6,998 bases of DNA from Kiloniellaceae bacterium (GCA_021776145.1 JAJFGM010000843.1:1-6998), one strand, 5' to 3'; shown: positions 1 to 6,859, counted from the stretch's first letter. Numbers and translations: made by a program. The notes: generated by a model from the sequence alone, not told the origin.

Positions 1-74
1 TTGCCGGAAGCCTCGGAAGGCCGTCTATGGGAGTCGATACTTCCGCCGGACAGTACTAGTGGCTGTCGAACGGG

Positions 75-3000
75 CTAACCCGCCACCATCGACTTGAGCT
101 GGCGGTTGGCCACCGCCAGCATGGCGAAATCCGGTGTCCCGGCGGCGCGTAACTCGAGCAGCAGCTGCTCGGTACGCGTGACCATGGGCCGGCGTTCGTC
201 GGACCAGTCGTCGATGGCAGATTCAGCGGCTGCGGCCGATGAATTGCCATCGAGCATGCGTGACGTCAGCTCGCTTTGGTGGCCGTAGAGGTCGTCGACG
301 ATCGCAGTCACGGCCAGTTTGTCCCAGGCCGTGTCTGTGGGCAGATGTCCGGCCGCGCGGCGCAGCCAATCGAAGCCGAAACGCTCGCCAACCTGGAAAA
401 AGGCCTTGCCGACCTCGATGACAGGCAAGCCGGCTGCCGCGGCGATGCGAACAATGTCGCAGGCCGCCGACAGGAAGCCGAGGCCGGCGACTTTCTTCGC
501 CATTTCCGTCTTCACGCCCTGCCCGATATAGCCGTCGGCGCGCTCTCGCAGGACCCGCAGGTCGTCCTGCGAGAGCAGGACGTCGAGATTTTTCATGATG
601 CTACGCACGCCATCGCCATACTTGGCGATGAGAGTTTCTATACCCAGGGGGTGACCCTCTTCGCGCAGCAGCCAAACCGCGACACGCTCCAACAGGCGGC
701 CGCTCTCGACCAGGAGCACGGATTGCAGCAATGCGGGAACCTTGTTGTCCAGAGCTTCGATTTCCCGCCACAGGTCGCGGATTCCGAAGATCTCGCGGGC
801 GACGATATAGGATTTGGTGATCTCGTCCGAAGGCATTCCGGTTTTCTCGCGCACCTCGTGGGCGAAGGTGATGCCGACACGGTTGATCAGGTCGTTGGTA
901 ATAACTGTCGAGACGATCTCGCGGCGCAGTCGGTGCTCCTTGATTTCGGCGGCAAACTTGCCGCGCAGCGGTGCCGGGAAATAGTGGATGAGGTCGCCGA
1001 GAAAATAGGGGTCGTCCGGCAGGTCGGAGGCGAGGAGCTCGTCATAGTGCACGATCTTCGAATAGGAGAGCAGCACCGCCAGCTCCGGCCGCGTCAGACC
1101 GATTTCCATTTTTGTGCGTTCGGTGATGGTTTCGTCGTCCGGCAAATTCTCGATCGCGCGATCGAGCTGGCCTGCCTTTTCCAGCGTTCGCATGAATCGG
1201 GCCAAACGGTCCAGAAGGTGCGCGCCAAGCTGGTGCGTGACGGTGATCGCCTGTGACTGAAGATAGTTATCGCGCAGACATTGTTCGGCGACCTCGTCGG
1301 TCATACGCTCGAGCAGCCGGTCGCGCTGTCGGCGCGACATGCCGCCGGCCTGCTCGACTGCACCGAGCAGAATCTTGATATTGACTTCGTGGTCCGAGCA
1401 ATCGACGCCGGCGGAATTGTCGATGGAGTCGGTGTTGCATTGCCCGCCGTTCAATGCGAACTCGATGCGCCCCCGCTGCGTCATGCCGAGATTGGCACCC
1501 TCGCCAACGATGTGTCCGCGGACCTGTTTGCCATTGACACGCAGCGCATCGTTGGCACGGTCGCCGACGTCGAGGTCGGTTTCGTCGCTGGCCTTTACGT
1601 AGGTGCCAATGCCGCCGAACCAGATCAGCTCGACCTGCGCCAACAGCATCGCCTTGATCAGCTCGTTGGGTGTGACCTGCTCTGTGTCCAGCTCGAAAGC
1701 GTCACGCATCTGCGCGGTGGTTTTGATCGATTTGGCGTGGCGGTCGAATACACCGCCACCGGTCGAGATCAGCTTCTTGTCGTAGTCGGTCCAGGTCGTA
1801 CCCGGCGTATCGAACAGGCGCTGGCGCTCCTTCCAACTGGCCGCCGGGTCGGGATTGGGGTCGACGAAGATATGGATGTGGTTGAAGGCGCCGAGCAACT
1901 TGGTGTGCTTGGACAGCAGCATACCATTGCCGAAGACATCACCCGACATATCGCCGCAGCCGATGCAGGTGAAATCCTGCGTCTGGATGTCCTTGCCGCG
2001 CTCGCGGAAATGGCGTTTCACCGATTCCCAGGCGCCGCGCGCCGTGATGCCCATCTTCTTGTGGTCGTATCCCGCCGAACCGCACGAGGCAAATGCATCG
2101 TCCAGCCAGTGGCCGTACTCGATCGAGACCGAATTGGCGATGTCGGAGAAGGTCGCGGTCCCCTTGTCGGCGGCGACCACCAAATAGGGGTCGGCGCCGT
2201 CGAGGCGCACAACCGATTTCGGGGCGACGACTTTTGTGCCGCGAAGATTGTCGGTTATATCGAGGAGGCCGCGAATGAAGGTCTTGTAGCATTCGATCCC
2301 TTCGGCGAGGAAAGCGTCACGTCCGGCCTGCGCCGGCGGCGGACTCTTGACGACAAAGCCGCCTTTCGATCCAACCGGGACGATGACCGCGTTCTTGACC
2401 TGTTGCGCCTTAACCAGACCGAGGATCTCGGTGCGGAAGTCCTCGCGTCGATCGGACCAACGCAAGCCGCCGCGCGCCACCATGCCGAACCTGAGATGAA
2501 CACCCTCGACGCGCGGACCGTAAACGAAAATCTCTCGGAACGGTCGCGGTCGCGGCAATTCCTCAATGGCACGGGAGTCGAACTTGAAGGAACAGTAAGA
2601 CTTCTCGCCGCCGCCCTCGGCCGATTGATAGAAATTGGTACGAAGTGTGGTGTCGATGAGGTTGAGGTAGCGCCGGATAATCCGGTCCTCGTCGAGGTTG
2701 GCGACGGTTTCGAGCTGTTGCAGAATCGCCGTGCGTACCCGATCGCCACTGCGCCCACCCTGGTGCTGGCGCGCAGGGTCGAAGCGTATTTCGAAAAGCT
2801 CGACCAGCATCGCGGCGATCTTCGGATTGCGCGCCAGCGTGGATTCCATATAGGACTGGCTGAAGGGGATGCGGGCCTGACGCAGATACTTGCAATAGGC
2901 GCGCAGAATGATGACGGCACGCGCCGTCAGGCCGGCCTGCAGCACAAGCTTGTTGAAGCCGTCATTTTCCATGCCGCCATGCCACACGCGCGAAAAGGCG

Positions 3001-4913
3001 TCGTGAAAATGCGCCCGGATACCGTCGAGGTCGATGGCGCCGGCGTTCTGCGCCAGCATATCGAAATCGTGGATCCAGATCGTTCCCTTGTGCCCGGCCG
3101 GTTGGACCTCGTAAGGCACCTCGCCGATCACTTTCAGGCCCATGTTCTCCAGCATCGGCAGAATGTCCGAGAGCGGCACCGGATCACCGGCAACATAGAT
3201 CTTAAAATGCACGATCGATGCGGCTTTGCCGGCCGGGCGATAGAGATTCATCGCCATGCCGTCACCGCTCATCGCTTCCTCGATACAGGCGATGTCGTGC
3301 AGTGCCGGCCCGGCTTCGAAGTGATCCTGATAACTGATCGGAAAGGCGCGCTCAAAGCGGTCGAGACACTTCAAGCCACGCTCTTCGCCACGTTCCTTGA
3401 TCAAGGCCCGCTCCAGGTAATCGCTCCACGATCGCGAGGCCTCGACCAGAGCGGCTTCCACGGCGTCGCGGTCATAGTCTGGAATGCGCCCCTCGCGAGT
3501 GCTGACGATGACATGCAGGCGCGCCAGGGCGGCGTCGGTCAGTTGCGTCGAAAAAGTCGCGATTTCACCGTCGAACGACTTCGCGAGGATGTCCTGGAGC
3601 TTCAGCCGGAGCCGCGTGTCGAAACGGTCGCGTGGCACGTAGACCATGCAGGAGACCGAGCGCTCGAAGGGATCGAGGCGCAAAAACAGCGCGGTGCGCT
3701 GGCGCTCCTGCAGGTGCAGAACACCCAGCGAGATCTCTTGCAAATCGTCGATCGAAATTTCGAATAGCTCGTCGCGCGGATAGGTCTCAAGGATGTGCAT
3801 CAGAGCCTTGCCGTCATGGCTGCCCGGCGCGAAGTTCGCGCGTTTTGCAACGGCGGCGACTTTGTGGCGCAGCAGCGGAATGTCGTTTGGACTGCGCGAA
3901 TAGGCGACCGAGGTGAAGAGCCCGATAAAAAGCCGTTCGCCGACGACGCGGCCACGCTTGTCGAACAGTTTCACGGCGATGGTGTCCATATGCACGGAAC
4001 GGTGCACCATTGAGCGGCGGTTCGCCTTGGTAATGCGGAGCACTTCCGGCGCCTGCAGGAAATCCCGAACCTCCGGCGGCAGCTGGCCAAGGTTGCGCAA
4101 GGCATCGAAGACGCGAACATTCGAGTCGCGCAGAACACCCAATCCGCTGGCCTTGTCGATGCGCGAGACGGCGCGCGTACCACGCCCTTCGAAACGGTAT
4201 TCGCGGTAGCCCAGATAGGTGAAATGATCGTCGTCCATCCACCGGAGAAAGGCCAGGGCCTCACTGATCTCCGAACCCGGCAGGTCCGGCGGTTCATGTT
4301 CCAACTCGCCGATAAGATCGTGGCAGCGGAGCCGCATCAGGCGCCAGTCTTCGACGGCGGCGCGAACAGCCGCCATCACTTTGGCGAGGCCGGCGGCGAT
4401 TTTGGCGCAGCCATCCGACGACTGCTCGCTGATCTGCACGTGCATGACCGATTCGCGCTGCGCGCCGATGACCGCCGCGCCGGTTTGCAGGGCCGTCATT
4501 CGCCCTTTGGCACTGCGTTTCAGCGTCACCATCGGATGGATCACCAGGTGGACTTCCGCCCCTAGACGGTTGATTTCCGAGGTGACCGAATCGACCAGAA
4601 ACGGCATGTCGTCGTTGATGATCTCGACAATGGTATGGGAAGAGGTCCAACCATCCGACTTTTCCTGCGGATTGTAGACTTTGATCTTGGCCTGTCCCTG
4701 CGGGCGCTGATCTAGGGTTTTCCACATGGCCAAGACACCGCCGGCCAGGTTTGCCAAAGTCTCGCCGCGGACATCGTCGGGAGGCACATTGGCAAAGAAC
4801 TGCCGCACGAAGGCTTCGACGGCTTTCGCCTTGGCGCTGCTGACCTGCTTCTTCGCCAAGGTTGCGACACGGCCAATGTAGCTGGATTTTTGATTCTTGC
4901 CTGTGGCGGCCAT
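75..4913 (-). CDS. gdhZ: NAD-specific glutamate dehydrogenase, large (about 180 kDa) class
   Basis: The product catalyses oxidative deamination of L-glutamate to 2-oxoglutarate and ammonium with NAD+, feeding amino-acid carbon into the TCA cycle in the cytoplasm. Its 1612 residues match the usual length of about 1600 for this class. An ACT-like segment lies near residues 93-130 (NDDMPFLVDSV at 100-110). The catalytic core has the lysine motif PVGSKGGF with K850, the glycine-rich dinucleotide-binding motif GCGDMSGDVFGNG at 985-997, and GEGANLG at 1137-1143 followed by a family-typical NTDSIDNSAGVDCSDHE stretch. A long helical C-terminal region follows. The ATG at 4913 is chosen because GAGAGGG stands 9 bases upstream. 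The frame stays open to a TTG at 5093, but that start lacks a ribosome binding site. The gene is intact, ends in TAG, and has no co-directional neighbour in view. Caulobacter calls this enzyme GdhZ and Pseudomonas GdhB; the symbol is by family resemblance. Confidence 0.97.
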   Translation of the reverse strand: MAATGKNQKSSYIGRVATLAKKQVSSAKAKAVEAFVRQFFANVPPDDVRGETLANLAGGVLAMWKTLDQRPQGQAKIKVYNPQEKSDGWTSSHTIVEIINDDMPFLVDSVTSEINRLGAEVHLVIHPMVTLKRSAKGRMTALQTGAAVIGAQRESVMHVQISEQSSDGCAKIAAGLAKVMAAVRAAVEDWRLMRLRCHDLIGELEHEPPDLPGSEISEALAFLRWMDDDHFTYLGYREYRFEGRGTRAVSRIDKASGLGVLRDSNVRVFDALRNLGQLPPEVRDFLQAPEVLRITKANRRSMVHRSVHMDTIAVKLFDKRGRVVGERLFIGLFTSVAYSRSPNDIPLLRHKVAAVAKRANFAPGSHDGKALMHILETYPRDELFEISIDDLQEISLGVLHLQERQRTALFLRLDPFERSVSCMVYVPRDRFDTRLRLKLQDILAKSFDGEIATFSTQLTDAALARLHVIVSTREGRIPDYDRDAVEAALVEASRSWSDYLERALIKERGEERGLKCLDRFERAFPISYQDHFEAGPALHDIACIEEAMSGDGMAMNLYRPAGKAASIVHFKIYVAGDPVPLSDILPMLENMGLKVIGEVPYEVQPAGHKGTIWIHDFDMLAQNAGAIDLDGIRAHFHDAFSRVWHGGMENDGFNKLVLQAGLTARAVIILRAYCKYLRQARIPFSQSYMESTLARNPKIAAMLVELFEIRFDPARQHQGGRSGDRVRTAILQQLETVANLDEDRIIRRYLNLIDTTLRTNFYQSAEGGGEKSYCSFKFDSRAIEELPRPRPFREIFVYGPRVEGVHLRFGMVARGGLRWSDRREDFRTEILGLVKAQQVKNAVIVPVGSKGGFVVKSPPPAQAGRDAFLAEGIECYKTFIRGLLDITDNLRGTKVVAPKSVVRLDGADPYLVVAADKGTATFSDIANSVSIEYGHWLDDAFASCGSAGYDHKKMGITARGAWESVKRHFRERGKDIQTQDFTCIGCGDMSGDVFGNGMLLSKHTKLLGAFNHIHIFVDPNPDPAASWKERQRLFDTPGTTWTDYDKKLISTGGGVFDRHAKSIKTTAQMRDAFELDTEQVTPNELIKAMLLAQVELIWFGGIGTYVKASDETDLDVGDRANDALRVNGKQVRGHIVGEGANLGMTQRGRIEFALNGGQCNTDSIDNSAGVDCSDHEVNIKILLGAVEQAGGMSRRQRDRLLERMTDEVAEQCLRDNYLQSQAITVTHQLGAHLLDRLARFMRTLEKAGQLDRAIENLPDDETITERTKMEIGLTRPELAVLLSYSKIVHYDELLASDLPDDPYFLGDLIHYFPAPLRGKFAAEIKEHRLRREIVSTVITNDLINRVGITFAHEVREKTGMPSDEITKSYIVAREIFGIRDLWREIEALDNKVPALLQSVLLVESGRLLERVAVWLLREEGHPLGIETLIAKYGDGVRSIMKNLDVLLSQDDLRVLRERADGYIGQGVKTEMAKKVAGLGFLSAACDIVRIAAAAGLPVIEVGKAFFQVGERFGFDWLRRAAGHLPTDTAWDKLAVTAIVDDLYGHQSELTSRMLDGNSSAAAAESAIDDWSDERRPMVTRTEQLLLELRAAGTPDFAMLAVANRQLKSMVAG
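542..576. repeat. Perfect 13-bp inverted repeat inside the glutamate dehydrogenase gene
   Basis: GCTCTCGCAGGAC (542-554) and GTCCTGCGAGAGC (564-576) are perfect reverse complements around a 9-base centre. They lie within the codons for the C-terminal LLSQDDLRVLRERADG segment of the dehydrogenase. The mRNA would form a very stable hairpin at this point. Confidence 0.8.
1149..1166. repeat. Perfect 18-bp palindrome inside the glutamate dehydrogenase gene
   Basis: CTCGATCGCGCGATCGAG equals its own reverse complement over all 18 bases. It falls in the codons for LDRAIE of the dehydrogenase. It may be chance in GC-rich coding DNA with frequent CGATCG. Confidence 0.7.
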
Positions 4914-4922
4914 CTTACAGCA

Positions 4923-4929
4923 CCCTCTC
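4923..4929 (-). promoter_or_regulatory. Ribosome binding site of the glutamate dehydrogenase gene
   Basis: Read on the minus strand this is GAGAGGG, followed by 9 bases and then ATG at 4913. It fixes the start over the in-frame upstream TTG at 5093, which has no purine-rich stretch before it. Confidence 0.75.
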
Positions 4930-5086
4930 GCGCGGACTCGATTTTTTGGGGAAATCGGCTTGGGGATAGTCGGCGGTACGAAATCGGCCACCTTCTCGAT
5001 TCGGCCGACTGCTGCAAAGGCTAACCCAATCCCCGTCGCCAGTGGAATAATATAAATGCCATTAAACCGCCGCGCGCCGGGATTTC

Positions 5087-5116
5087 TTGCCAATTAACGC
5101 ACGGCTTGGCTATGAA
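5087..5116 (+). promoter_or_regulatory. Possible promoter of the PHP-domain gene
   Basis: TTGCCA (5087-5092) and TATGAA (5111-5116) are separated by 18 bases, a fair match to a housekeeping sigma-factor promoter. Transcription would start near 5123 and give a leader of about 110 bases. The short inverted repeat GCCAA/TTGGC (5089-5093 and 5106-5110) sits between the two elements. The call rests on sequence resemblance only. Confidence 0.3.
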
Positions 5117-5216
5117 AGCGTCCAAAAGGAGTTAAACGGTAGTCTACGGTGTTGTATGGCCTTGAGCGACGCCGTGCGTTCACCGGAAATTTTGATCCCA
5201 CCGCGCTCAAGCACAC

Positions 5217-5222
5217 GAAAGG
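5217..5222 (+). promoter_or_regulatory. Ribosome binding site of the PHP-domain gene
   Basis: GAAAGG lies 9 bases before the TTG at 5232. It supports that unusual start, which is in any case forced by an in-frame TGA at 5193-5195. Confidence 0.6.
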
Positions 5223-5231
5223 TTCGCTCCC

Positions 5232-6128
5232 TTGCTCAATTTGCCCTTCTCCGAACCCGGCACCTTTTATAAAGGCAACTTGCACACCCATTCGACCAGA
5301 TCGGACGGGACGCATCCGCCCGAAGGCGTGATCGATTTCTACCGCACGGCCGGGTACGACTTCCTCGCCCTCACCGATCACTTCATGGCCAACTACGATT
5401 GGCCCGTAACCGATACGCGCGACCTGAGAAGCGAAGGCTTCACGACGCTGATCGCCGCCGAGCTGCACGCGCCGAAAACCGAATTGGGCGAGATATGGCA
5501 TATCAAGGCCATCGGCCTACCGCTTGATTTCGTGCCACCCTCGCCGGACGAGGATGGTCCGGCGCTGGCCCGACGCGCCGCGGATGCCGGTGCCTTCATC
5601 GGCATTGTGCATCCCTCGTGGTACGGCCTGACGCTCGAGGACGCCCGCCGAATTCCCTTCGCCCACGCCATCGAGATCTACAATCACGGCTCCGCCGTCG
5701 AGGTCGACCGCGGCAGTGACTGGCCGTTCTGCGATCTTTTGTTGAACGACGGCTGGCGCCTGCAAGGCTATGCCAGCGACGACGCCCATACCCTGACTCA
5801 CGACTGCCTCGGCGGCTGGGTCCAGGTCAAGGCCGAGTCCCTGGAGCCCGAGCTCCTGCTCGAGGCCCTGAAGAAGGGCCGCTACTACTCCAGCCAGGGC
5901 CCCGAGATAAAGGACATCACGGTCGCCGGAGACGAGGTGCGCATAAGCTGCTCGCCGGCAAGCGTCATCTCGATTGCCGGGCGCGGTTCGCGTTCGAAAG
6001 GCAAATGCGGCAGCGCCATGACCGAGGCGAGCTTCGACATCGGACGCTACCGCGACGCCTACTTCCGCCTCACGGTGACAGACGACGCGGGCCGCAAGGC
6101 CTGGTCCAACCCGGTCTGGATGGAGTGA
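5232..6128 (+). CDS. PHP-domain metal-dependent hydrolase
   Basis: The 298-residue product is a predicted cytoplasmic metallohydrolase of the PHP (polymerase and histidinol phosphatase) superfamily; I see no signal peptide. The putative metal ligands are in order: H18, H20 and D25 in NLHTHSTRSDG, D49/H50 in LTDH, E77 and H79 in AAELH, H90, H127 in VHPSW, and D183/D184 with H186 in SDDAHT. The PHP fold therefore spans about residues 15-190. The last 90 residues, ending DDAGRKAWSNPVW, look like the beta-rich tail found in stand-alone PHP proteins. The start is TTG: an in-frame TGA at 5193 excludes a longer form, and the next in-frame ATG would remove motif I. The gene is divergent from the glutamate dehydrogenase and runs tail-to-tail into the HD-domain gene. 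PHP proteins hydrolyse phosphoesters, and some relatives (the CehA/McbA type) hydrolyse other esters or carbamates. The substrate cannot be read from sequence. Confidence 0.9.
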   Translation: MLNLPFSEPGTFYKGNLHTHSTRSDGTHPPEGVIDFYRTAGYDFLALTDHFMANYDWPVTDTRDLRSEGFTTLIAAELHAPKTELGEIWHIKAIGLPLDFVPPSPDEDGPALARRAADAGAFIGIVHPSWYGLTLEDARRIPFAHAIEIYNHGSAVEVDRGSDWPFCDLLLNDGWRLQGYASDDAHTLTHDCLGGWVQVKAESLEPELLLEALKKGRYYSSQGPEIKDITVAGDEVRISCSPASVISIAGRGSRSKGKCGSAMTEASFDIGRYRDAYFRLTVTDDAGRKAWSNPVWME

Positions 6129-6145
6129 CAACCGCCGCGAAAGCG

Positions 6146-6685
6146 TTACCGCAAAGAGGCCTCGGCACGGGCGCGAAAATGCGCCAGCGGCGGCGGCGTG
6201 GCCCGCGGATCCTTGGCCAGGTCGTCCCAGGCGCGCAACGCGATGGCATCCCTGGCGTGCGGCAGGGCGGCAAATTTCTCCGTGGCGGTGACGTCGAAGG
6301 CGCCGCCTTGAACCTGCAGTGAGATCACGGAAGCCGGCGACAGGCGATCGAAATAGCGCGCATTAACGGCGCAGAGATAGCGTTTGGCGGCGACATGCAG
6401 GCGTACCGGTTCGGCCGCCTCGGGTCCAAAAAGGCTGGCCAGTGCATTGGCACCACTGTCTTCATGGCGCAAATCGAGACCGCGCGCCGCAGCGCCTTCG
6501 TCATCTTCGAGCAAGTGACCGATATCGTGGAACAGCGCCGCCATTATCAGGGCATCAGAGGCACCCGCTCGTTCAGCCAGCGCGGCGCACTGCAGGGCGT
6601 GCTGCAACTGGCTTACTTCCGCATCGCCGTAGCGCGCGGCACCCTTGGCGGCGAGAAGATCGAACAGTTCGTCAGGGTCTGTCAT
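6146..6685 (-). CDS. HD-domain protein, PhnZ-like putative diiron oxygenase
   Basis: The 179-residue product belongs to the HD-domain superfamily and closely resembles the HD proteins of phosphonate-degradation operons. PhnZ, the characterised member, is a mixed-valent diiron oxygenase that splits the C-P bond of a hydroxylated aminophosphonate. As I recall them, the PhnZ ligands have counterparts here: H29, H53-D54 and H57 in FHDIGH, H74, H97, K101 in RLHVAAKRYL, and D154 in RAWDD. The H29-H53 and K101-D154 intervals match those recalled for PhnZ. Y19, ten residues before H29, matches the active-site tyrosine, but the glutamate expected three residues later is alanine, with E23 next to it. 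The ATG at 6685 is preceded by AGGATGAGGA. The gene ends 17 bases from the convergent PHP gene, with no obvious terminator between them. No other phosphonate gene is in view. A nucleotide-hydrolysing HD phosphatase is the alternative, but H97/K101/D154 argue for the oxygenase branch. Confidence 0.88.
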   Translation of the reverse strand: MTDPDELFDLLAAKGAARYGDAEVSQLQHALQCAALAERAGASDALIMAALFHDIGHLLEDDEGAAARGLDLRHEDSGANALASLFGPEAAEPVRLHVAAKRYLCAVNARYFDRLSPASVISLQVQGGAFDVTATEKFAALPHARDAIALRAWDDLAKDPRATPPPLAHFRARAEASLR

Positions 6686-6689
6686 GCGA

Positions 6690-6699
6690 TCCTCATCCT
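6690..6699 (-). promoter_or_regulatory. Ribosome binding site of the PhnZ-like gene
   Basis: On the minus strand AGGATGAGGA precedes the ATG at 6685. GAGG ends 5 bases before the codon and the upstream AGGA ends 10 bases before it, so either could pair with 16S rRNA. Confidence 0.6.
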
Positions 6700-6733
6700 G
6701 CTAACCCGGGCAACAGCACTTCGTCGTGACCTT

Positions 6734-6755
6734 GGACAGGCGCGGCTGCCTGTCC
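6734..6755. repeat. Perfect 8-bp inverted repeat upstream of the PhnZ-like gene
   Basis: GGACAGGC (6734-6741) and GCCTGTCC (6748-6755) form a perfect inverted repeat around the 6-base centre GCGGCT. It lies 48 bases before the start codon of the PhnZ-like gene. Neither side has a T-tract, so it is not an intrinsic terminator. It could be an operator for a dimeric repressor or a hairpin in the mRNA leader. Confidence 0.5.
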
Positions 6756-6818
6756 CTTGCTTGCCGTGGGCGACCGAAACCCGGCTGGTGGCGCGCCCGA
6801 CACCACGCGGGGCCAACC

Positions 6819-6851
6819 AAAAAGGGCTAGGCGGAAGCCGCCTAACCCTTT
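6819..6851 (-). terminator. Rho-independent terminator of the tRNA-Gly gene
   Basis: On the minus strand AAAGGGTTAGGCGG pairs with CCGCCTAGCCCTTT over 14 positions with one T-G wobble and a CTT loop, and the 3' arm runs into a TTTTT tract. It begins 8 bases after the tRNA CCA end, as expected for a terminator that also leaves the 3' trailer for processing. Confidence 0.85.
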
Positions 6852-6859
6852 GGAGTTAT

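Larger units (their letters stand above)
4914..5231. other. Divergent intergenic region between the glutamate dehydrogenase and PHP genes
   Basis: This 318-base stretch carries the leaders of two divergent genes and no gene that I can support. It contains an AT-rich block (5046-5066, with TAATATAAAT) in an otherwise GC-rich locus. Such a block suits a promoter, although I see no well-spaced -35 partner for a minus-strand promoter there. A 9-base direct repeat GAAATCGGC occurs at 4951-4959 and 4980-4988. A small inverted repeat, CGATTT/AAATCG, lies at 4939-4957 just upstream of the dehydrogenase ribosome binding site. Short frames across the region have no family resemblance and no properly spaced ribosome binding site. 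Confidence 0.6.

Noticed and set aside
1..74. Terminator for the glutamate dehydrogenase transcript
   Set aside because: Only weak pairings are visible, such as CGGAAG (5-10) with CTTCCG (50-55) over a 39-base loop, and there is no T-tract. The terminator may lie outside the window.
276..3767. Very long plus-strand open frames (326 and 828 codons) opposite the glutamate dehydrogenase
   Set aside because: They lie codon-for-codon antisense to the dehydrogenase, so their stops could arise only from TTA, CTA or TCA codons, which this GC-rich gene nearly avoids. The single break at 1254-1256 is a TCA serine codon of the dehydrogenase. The translations resemble no family.
4935..5002. Two GANTC sites (4935-4939 and 4998-5002) upstream of the glutamate dehydrogenase, suggesting CcrM-dependent cell-cycle control
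   Set aside because: GANTC is also scattered through the coding sequences of this window, for example at 31-35, so two sites here are not distinctive. No CtrA-type TTAA-N7-TTAA box is present.
5089..5110. GCCAA-N12-TTGGC as a LysR-type operator between the PHP promoter elements
   Set aside because: The arms are only 5 bp, which is common by chance, and no regulator gene is nearby.
5087..5272. Possible small peptide gene in the PHP leader, with a strong AAAAGGAG at 5124-5131
   Set aside because: The purine-rich site has no ATG, GTG or TTG at 5-10 bases; the nearest candidates are 17-24 bases away. The short frames overlap the PHP gene and have no recognisable features.
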